A stretch of 23,158 nt of DNA. Origin: Sporodiniella umbellata. Its lineage: Eukaryota > Mucoromycota > Mucoromycetes > Mucorales > Rhizopodaceae. The notes under the pieces were generated by a model. The model was not told where the DNA came from, did no database searches, and saw only the letters and a program-made list of their open reading frames with translations. Numbering within the stretch: the stretch's first letter is position 1; the number at the start of each line of letters is the position of its first letter. The stretch is from positions 1 to 23,158 of the forward strand of contig JAIXMR010000177.1 of assembly GCA_025677835.1 (NCBI GenBank), in the 5' to 3' direction. Of this stretch, positions 18,104 to 23,158 are shown one piece after another. The position numbers and the translations under genes were made by a program.

Positions 18104-20905
18104 CTATTGCATGCTTTCGATCATTTCCATTGTATGCACAGGTAATTCCAGCTTGTAGCTCTTGGAAATCTCATAGAAGTACAATACTTTTGATTTGTCA
18201 GGCTTCGTTTGTGCATAATATTGAATTAGAGAAGCGTAGGGCCCTGGGCGAGGTTGGTATCTCTTGGAAGCAGTCATGATCCTATAATACTCAAGTGCCT
18301 TATCTTCATTTCCGCATCGAAGCGCTCCGGATATAACAGTTGAGTATGTAACCGAGTTGGGGGTTAGGCCAGCTTGTTTCATATCATCTAAAAGGTCTAA
18401 AATTTTTTCAAAACGATTGGCTTTAGCAAACTTGGACATCATCACGTTATATAAAAACACAGTAGGGGGAACATTATTCTTCTTGACTTCTTTGTAAATT
18501 TTTTCTGCTTTTGAGCAATCTTCAGGTGACTCTTGTGGGAAGGCTTGGAGGAGAGCGCCATATGCATCCCCACTTGGAGAAGCGCCAATGAGTTTCATCT
18601 CGTCATAGTATTTACGAGCCGCTTCGTATCCTTCTAATCTTGCATTGGAGACGATCATTGCATTGTAGATCGTTGTTAATGCTCGCTGCTTGCTGAATTT
18701 TTCCAATCGACCCAAAGGCTCAATCACAGAATTGTATATATCCATCACCAGATCCATTCGCTTTGCCTTAGTACATACTTGAATCATATCCCGTACAGCG
18801 TCCGCTGTAGGAATGCTTCCTGGTTTGATAATGTCTATCTTAAGAATATCAAGTGCATCCTTATATTTTCCTTCCAGCATTGCAGAGAGTGCTGTCCCTG
18901 TCAGTAAATCTGCATTTTGTGACACTCGGTTGACGGCTTGTACTTCGCTTCCTTCTTTGGCTGAGTCTTCTGTCGCGAATTGTTTGGAGTGTATCTCATT
19001 ATCAAGTAGCTGACCACAACCGTCGATCCATGCCGATTCATATTCAGCAGGTAATTTGTATTTCTTTATGCGCGCCAAAACACGAATATAAAGACTGGAA
19101 TGGATGGGCAAATTGACGGCTTTCATATCCTCAACAAGTTCTAACGCAGATTGACAGAATTCTTCAGGTTTGCAATGTCTACGGAACAAGGCATCATAAA
19201 GCAAGCCATATGTGCCGACATTCAGTTTGGTATTTAGTTCTTCCCAAATTTCTGGCTGTTTCTTGGCTTCCGAGTATTTCGTCAAAACAAGGTCCGACAT
19301 GTTTCTGCTTAAAGGAATCGAATATCTCTTTAGTATTTCAAGTACGCTCATTGATTCTTCAAAGTTGTCGAATTTGGTTAAAAGGTTCATTGCAAAGGTT
19401 GTGAGTTGAAATTTTATATCAATGTAGCGCTTTTTAGCATAAAGCCTCATGATACTATCTAATGACTCGATTGCTTTTTTGTTTCTACCAGAGCTTACAT
19501 ATCTATCAAGCACCTTTTCACACAATTCCACATCCAGTCTCAACCCGCCTCTAAGCATATCTTCTAAGGTTTCAATGACAGTCTCGAGTTGGCCGTTTTT
19601 GTAGCATGCGTGAGCATAGTCTGATAAATGACCATATTCTTTAGAAATGTCTTTTGTGATCAATTGCTGGTAAATCCTTGAAGCGTTCTCTAAATCATTG
19701 GCACGGATATATCCAGCTAAAACCGCTGAATAGGTAGTAGCATCGGGATTGGGCAACTTTGGATCAGACTCGAGTTGACTCAATAAAGGCTCGACCAATT
19801 CCATATTGCCACTGTAGCAAGCCCTTCGTAAAATCTTGTTGTATGGCAAAATGCTTACTTTGATTTTATCCCGGATCATAATGTACTGTACGATATTGAG
19901 GGCGCCTTTCAAATCTCCTGCATTCACATGAGCTGTTACAAGTGCATTGTAGACATATTCAGGATTATGGAATGGTAATATGGATTTTAAAGAAGAGTAT
20001 TCCATAAAGCATTCTTTGACAGCATGCAGATCGCCGGCCGCACCAAACATTGTTATTAAGTTAGTAAAGGTGACACCATCTGGCTTCACGTTGTTTGATT
20101 TCTCCAACTGAGACAAAACATATATACCGCACTCAGTGTTGCCCTCTTGAGACAAACTTTGAATCATACGATTGTAGAGCTCCAAATCGAAATCTTCTGT
20201 GCGACTTTCCTTTACTGCTTTCCTGAATATATGAAGGGCTTGTTCTAAATTAGCTTCATCTTCCAAAGCGTCTAGGAGGTCTATTGTAGTTCCTGTACGA
20301 GCTACTTGGCGTCGTAATCCGATTAGAGTTCTTTGTACTTCGATACTTCTATCACACAAGCTGCGAATAAGTAATGCATAGGTTTGAGAGGTAGGGTGAG
20401 CACCGGACTCAATCATCTCTTGATAGGCTTCCAACATTGGCTTCAGAGGTTGGTTGTTTCGACGTATTCGACTATAGGCGTCAATCACAGCTTCATAGGT
20501 TTTGGAAGAAAGAGAATCTGAGATTTTTGTATCGGTATCCTTTCTTTTAACAAAAGCAGCAATTATTGTCTGAGGATCTTTTGATTGAGCGGCCTGCAAG
20601 ACACAGCTGTCGACCTGGGCAGGATCCAACAGAGCTTTAGCACCAAGCCAGGGGCCATTACGTGAATTAGCAGAAGCATCCTCTGTAGCCTGCTCCTTTG
20701 TCTCTTGTTGCTGTTGTTGTTGAATTGGCTTTTGGCTGAATTGGGTGGATCGTGTAGTGGTTGTGTAAGAGATCTTTCCAGAAACCTGACGGGCAGGCAG
20801 CTGAGAGAGAAAAGCGGTTGATTTAGGTGCTGTTAGTTGTTTTGCTAGAACACCTTGTCTAGCAACAGTGTTGAAAAGCGCTGAAGTGGCCTTGACACCA
20901 TACAT
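18104..20905 (-). CDS. Mitochondrial pentatricopeptide-repeat (PPR) protein, 933 aa, intronless
   Basis: A single open frame of 933 aa. The N-terminus (MYGVKATSALFNTVARQGVL) is rich in Arg, Ser and Ala with few acids, as expected for a mitochondrial targeting sequence, and a short Gln run follows at residues 62-67. From about residue 125 to the end, degenerate 35-residue helix pairs repeat; clear examples are AYQEMIESGAHPTSQTYALL, LSQLEKSNNVKPDGVTFTNL and LLDDMKQAGLTPNSVTYSTV. PPR proteins bind single-stranded organelle RNA and control its stability, processing or translation. The length and layout recall large fungal PPR proteins acting on mitochondrial mRNAs, but I cannot assign a specific one (for example Pet309/Cya5) from sequence alone. 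It is the only long gene here without introns. Confidence 0.92.
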   Translation of the reverse strand: MYGVKATSALFNTVARQGVLAKQLTAPKSTAFLSQLPARQVSGKISYTTTTRSTQFSQKPIQQQQQQETKEQATEDASANSRNGPWLGAKALLDPAQVDSCVLQAAQSKDPQTIIAAFVKRKDTDTKISDSLSSKTYEAVIDAYSRIRRNNQPLKPMLEAYQEMIESGAHPTSQTYALLIRSLCDRSIEVQRTLIGLRRQVARTGTTIDLLDALEDEANLEQALHIFRKAVKESRTEDFDLELYNRMIQSLSQEGNTECGIYVLSQLEKSNNVKPDGVTFTNLITMFGAAGDLHAVKECFMEYSSLKSILPFHNPEYVYNALVTAHVNAGDLKGALNIVQYIMIRDKIKVSILPYNKILRRACYSGNMELVEPLLSQLESDPKLPNPDATTYSAVLAGYIRANDLENASRIYQQLITKDISKEYGHLSDYAHACYKNGQLETVIETLEDMLRGGLRLDVELCEKVLDRYVSSGRNKKAIESLDSIMRLYAKKRYIDIKFQLTTFAMNLLTKFDNFEESMSVLEILKRYSIPLSRNMSDLVLTKYSEAKKQPEIWEELNTKLNVGTYGLLYDALFRRHCKPEEFCQSALELVEDMKAVNLPIHSSLYIRVLARIKKYKLPAEYESAWIDGCGQLLDNEIHSKQFATEDSAKEGSEVQAVNRVSQNADLLTGTALSAMLEGKYKDALDILKIDIIKPGSIPTADAVRDMIQVCTKAKRMDLVMDIYNSVIEPLGRLEKFSKQRALTTIYNAMIVSNARLEGYEAARKYYDEMKLIGASPSGDAYGALLQAFPQESPEDCSKAEKIYKEVKKNNVPPTVFLYNVMMSKFAKANRFEKILDLLDDMKQAGLTPNSVTYSTVISGALRCGNEDKALEYYRIMTASKRYQPRPGPYASLIQYYAQTKPDKSKVLYFYEISKSYKLELPVHTMEMIESMQ

Positions 20906-20991
20906 TTTATGTCTTTTTTTTTAAAAGAATGACAGCTAGTTTTTTTTTTTTAAAAAAAAAAACTTTTTGTCAAAAGTTCGGGTGAAATTGA

Positions 20992-21567
20992 CTCAAAAAA
21001 AAAACGGTCGAATTTTTATCCGAAGGCCTTTCTTTAACCAACGAAACAGAAGCCCGAGTTTTTTATTCAAATTTAAAGCCAGCTCGCTTTTTTGTTGTCA
21101 AACCGGCAGTCGTAGCTATTCCAGTGGAACGAAAAGAAAACAAACGCTATGTTACGGCCAATATGTAAGCTTTTTTTTTCTGCTAAAATAATGGAATTAA
21201 CTATGGCCAAATGCTGTTAATAGTCTTCAGTTTTTTCTTTTCCTTCTGTGAGAGCAAATCGAATTTAGGCAGCTAAGTAGGATGATGTCTGAGTCGCAAG
21301 TATTTTGTCCGAAGTTGGCCATAGATTAACATAGTTTCTCTACGAGAAATAAGCCTTACTGCAAAACTTTCTTTGTGAAGCAGTTTTTTTGAGGCAGTCC
21401 AAAAATATTTGGTAGATACAAAATATATTATAGAAACAGGTGCACACTCTGCTGGTCTTTTTGAGCAATCAATTGTTGATTTAGCCAATTCACAAAGAAG
21501 AAATATTAGTGTGCACCTCAAGAAACAACTATTGTTACATATAAACCACAATGTACTTGAATTTTAA
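20992..21567 (+). pseudogene. Decayed coding sequence of unknown family between the PPR and FA2H genes
   Basis: Three coding-like blocks follow each other on the plus strand. Block 1, 20992-21165, has no ATG and reads VEFLSEGLSLTNETEARVFY, then KPARFFVVKPAVVAIPVERK, ending TANM. Block 2, 21252-21326, reads EQIEFRQLSRMMSESQVFC and ends at a TAA. Block 3, 21391-21567, reads EAVQKYLVDTKYIIETGAHS and later DLANSQRRNISVHLKKQLLL. A GTAAGC...CTTCAG pair between blocks 1 and 2 looks like a former intron. Stops and a frameshift break the rest. I do not recognise the family. It could be a fragment of a mobile or multicopy gene. Confidence 0.5.
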
Positions 21568-21664
21568 ACGCCATAAAAAATGTCATACCATTTTTTTGAG
21601 AGACCACTTTTCTTTAAAAGCAGAATCTGCTTTCTTTTTTTTTTTTTTTTTTTAACTTTTTAAT

Positions 21665-22787
21665 ATGTCAAAAGCCTACTCTCTAGGGGAAGTCAGCTCA
21701 CACGACTCGTTAAAATCTTTGTGGATAATATACAAAGGCGATATTTATGACGTGACGGAGTTTGCAAAAGATCATCCTGGAGGCGACGATTTACTTTTAA
21801 AATATGCTGGTCAAGATATTACCCATATTCTATTGGATGAAGCCTACCATATTCACTCTGAAGCTACTTTTGATATCATGAAGGAGTACAAAATAGGAAA
21901 ATTACAAGAAAGCAAACGTGCTTATCTTCATCGAAAGAGAATTGATTTGTTAGAAAAAGAAGCTGAATACACCACTTTTACTAAAGAGGATTTTGTACCA
22001 TCTTTAACTGATGCACAGCTGGACATCAAAACTCACGAATTTCTGGACCTGAACAGGCCACTAGTACCACAAATGCTAACCAAGACATTTACAAGAGAAC
22101 ACTACCTTGAACAGGTACACAAGCCAAGGTACCTAAATCGGCCAGCGGATTTTTTCGGTCATCCCCTTCTTGAACCGCTATCAAAAACTTATTGGTGGGT
22201 TGTGCCGTTAGTATGGATACCCTACGTTATCTATAATGCAAACATGTCCTTTGTTTTGAGCAATGGCGGTGCTGTACACACAGTATTACTTTTTCTCATT
22301 GGCGTTTTCATATGGTCTTTTTTGGAGTATGGGCTACATCGCTTTTTATTTCATTATGATGACCGAATGCCAGAATCTCAATTTTTCTTCCTTTTGCATT
22401 TCACGCTTCACGGATTTCATCATTATCTTCCTATGGATAGGTAAACTAAATTACACTCCTTTACTTTATATTTTCTTAGCGTCTATATGTAGACTTAGAC
22501 TGGTCGTTCCTCCTGCATTGTTTATTGTACTTGCCTACCCTTTTATCTGCTTGGCCCATACCATTTTCCCTCCTTCAATAGCCTATGGTATTGTCTCTGG
22601 AAGCATATTTGGCTATGTATGCTATGATATGACACATTACTACCTACACCACTCCACAGTCATTTCAGCTCATTTCAAAGAAATGAAAAGATATCACCTG
22701 GCTCATCATTACAAGGACTTTGAAACAGGCTATGGAATTACATCAAAACTGTGGGACCACATATTTAATACTGTCTTAACATATTGA
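21665..22787 (+). CDS. SCS7: Fatty acid 2-hydroxylase (sphingolipid alpha-hydroxylase), Scs7/FA2H type (2 exons, 356 aa)
   Basis: Exons 21665-22440 and 22493-22787 are joined across a 52-nt intron (GTAAAC...TGTAG) that splits Arg259. Order: a cytochrome b5 domain at about 5-80 with the heme motif HPGG (H37) and second heme ligand in HIHS (H64); a linker; a membrane segment pair at about 176-195 and 204-222; then the di-iron hydroxylase histidine boxes HRFLFH (H225, H230), HFTLHGFHH (H245-H253), HYYLHH (H307-H312) and HLAHH (H327-H331), with a second hydrophobic hairpin at about 262-303. All boxes are complete, so the enzyme should be active. It adds the 2-hydroxyl group to the very-long-chain fatty acid of ceramide at the endoplasmic reticulum. 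Length is slightly below yeast Scs7 (384 aa). An in-frame alternative acceptor near 22479 would give an immediate stop, which supports the 22492 acceptor. Confidence 0.95.
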
Positions 22788-22840
22788 ATTAAATCTTGTT
22801 AAATTCTTTTAAAAATTATAATAAACACTTTAATACGTTT

Positions 22841-23158
22841 CTAACTATAGTCTCCTGGAACAACTTTAACACAGCCGTCTTGAGAGATACCAATGTTACA
22901 GTCTTCGCTTGAATTACAGCACCGAATGCAGAAGGTTCCTCCATTAGGCTCAACGAGGTTGACAAAGTATTTGAGACCATTGCATGTATGTTGAGGCAGA
23001 TCCCTGTTATCGTATTGCCCACCAAAATCAGTTGTAGACATGTTGTAGGCTGCTGGGTTCATTGTTCCTGTTACTTGAGAGTAGCTGTCAGTAGAGACGT
23101 AGTGGGCTGACAAAATATAGCTTTCAGGAAATAGGTAGCCTCCAAGAGAAGAGTTTGT
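22841..23158 (-). CDS. Cysteine-rich, probably secreted fungal protein, C-terminal part (cut by window edge)
   Basis: The frame is open from the window end to the stop at 22841-22843, giving 105 residues without a start, so the 5' part lies beyond 23158. The fragment contains SAHYVSTDSYSQVTGTMNP, GGQYDNRDLPQHTCNG, GTFCIRCCNSSEDCNIG and ends GCVKVVPGDYS. The clustered cysteines (CIRCC, DC, GC) and the closing VPGDY motif match a type of small extracellular fungal protein of unknown function that I recall from Mucorales and basidiomycetes. The signal peptide expected at the N-terminus is not in view. Its stop lies 53 bp from the stop of the convergent FA2H gene. Confidence 0.75.
   Translation of the reverse strand, partial: TNSSLGGYLFPESYILSAHYVSTDSYSQVTGTMNPAAYNMSTTDFGGQYDNRDLPQHTCNGLKYFVNLVEPNGGTFCIRCCNSSEDCNIGISQDGCVKVVPGDYS

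Overview
The window is AT-rich nuclear DNA from a filamentous fungus, most likely a Mucorales-type Mucoromycota. Evidence: compact genes with short GT-AG introns (38-108 nt), long A/T homopolymer runs and CA/TA microsatellites between genes, strong protein similarity to conserved fungal families, and Tc1/mariner-type transposon debris. No bacterial features, tRNA, rRNA or CRISPR array were seen. All gene models are reading-frame and splice-site inferences made by eye.

Left part (1-8.2 kb), conserved genes: a four-exon hexokinase-family protein with a degenerate active site (247-1890, +); a G3BP/Nxt3-type NTF2 + RRM protein (2013-3849, -), convergent with it; a possible 74-aa small gene (4295-4519, -); an unrecognised nuclear-looking 153-aa protein with Ser and Glu runs (4701-5280, -); and a Cdc4/Fbw7-type F-box/WD40 ubiquitin-ligase receptor (6655-8222, -).

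Middle part (8.2-16.9 kb), gene-poor accessory DNA: its core is a 4.6 kb segment (9278-13906) bounded by about 68-bp degenerate inverted repeats, each flanked by TA. It holds a decayed Tc1/mariner transposase on the minus strand, a GC-richer 189-bp sequence present twice in tandem, and one intact three-exon gene (11159-13144, +). That gene encodes a 619-aa protein with a candidate PD-(D/E)XK nuclease-like core. The 3 kb to its right has no intact gene, only coding-like debris. The most unusual observation in the window is an open nuclease-like gene enclosed in a dead TIR element.

Right part (16.9-23.2 kb), conserved genes again: six-exon V-ATPase subunit E (16946-17938, +), convergent with an intronless 933-aa mitochondrial PPR protein (18104-20905, -); then fatty-acid 2-hydroxylase of the Scs7/FA2H type (21665-22787, +), with a decayed coding sequence between the last two (20992-21567); and the 3' end of a cysteine-rich, probably secreted protein cut by the window edge (22841-23158, -). 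The conserved genes serve unrelated housekeeping roles: sugar sensing or metabolism, mRNP and stress-granule biology, ubiquitination, vacuolar acidification, mitochondrial expression and sphingolipid hydroxylation. They do not form a functional cluster.
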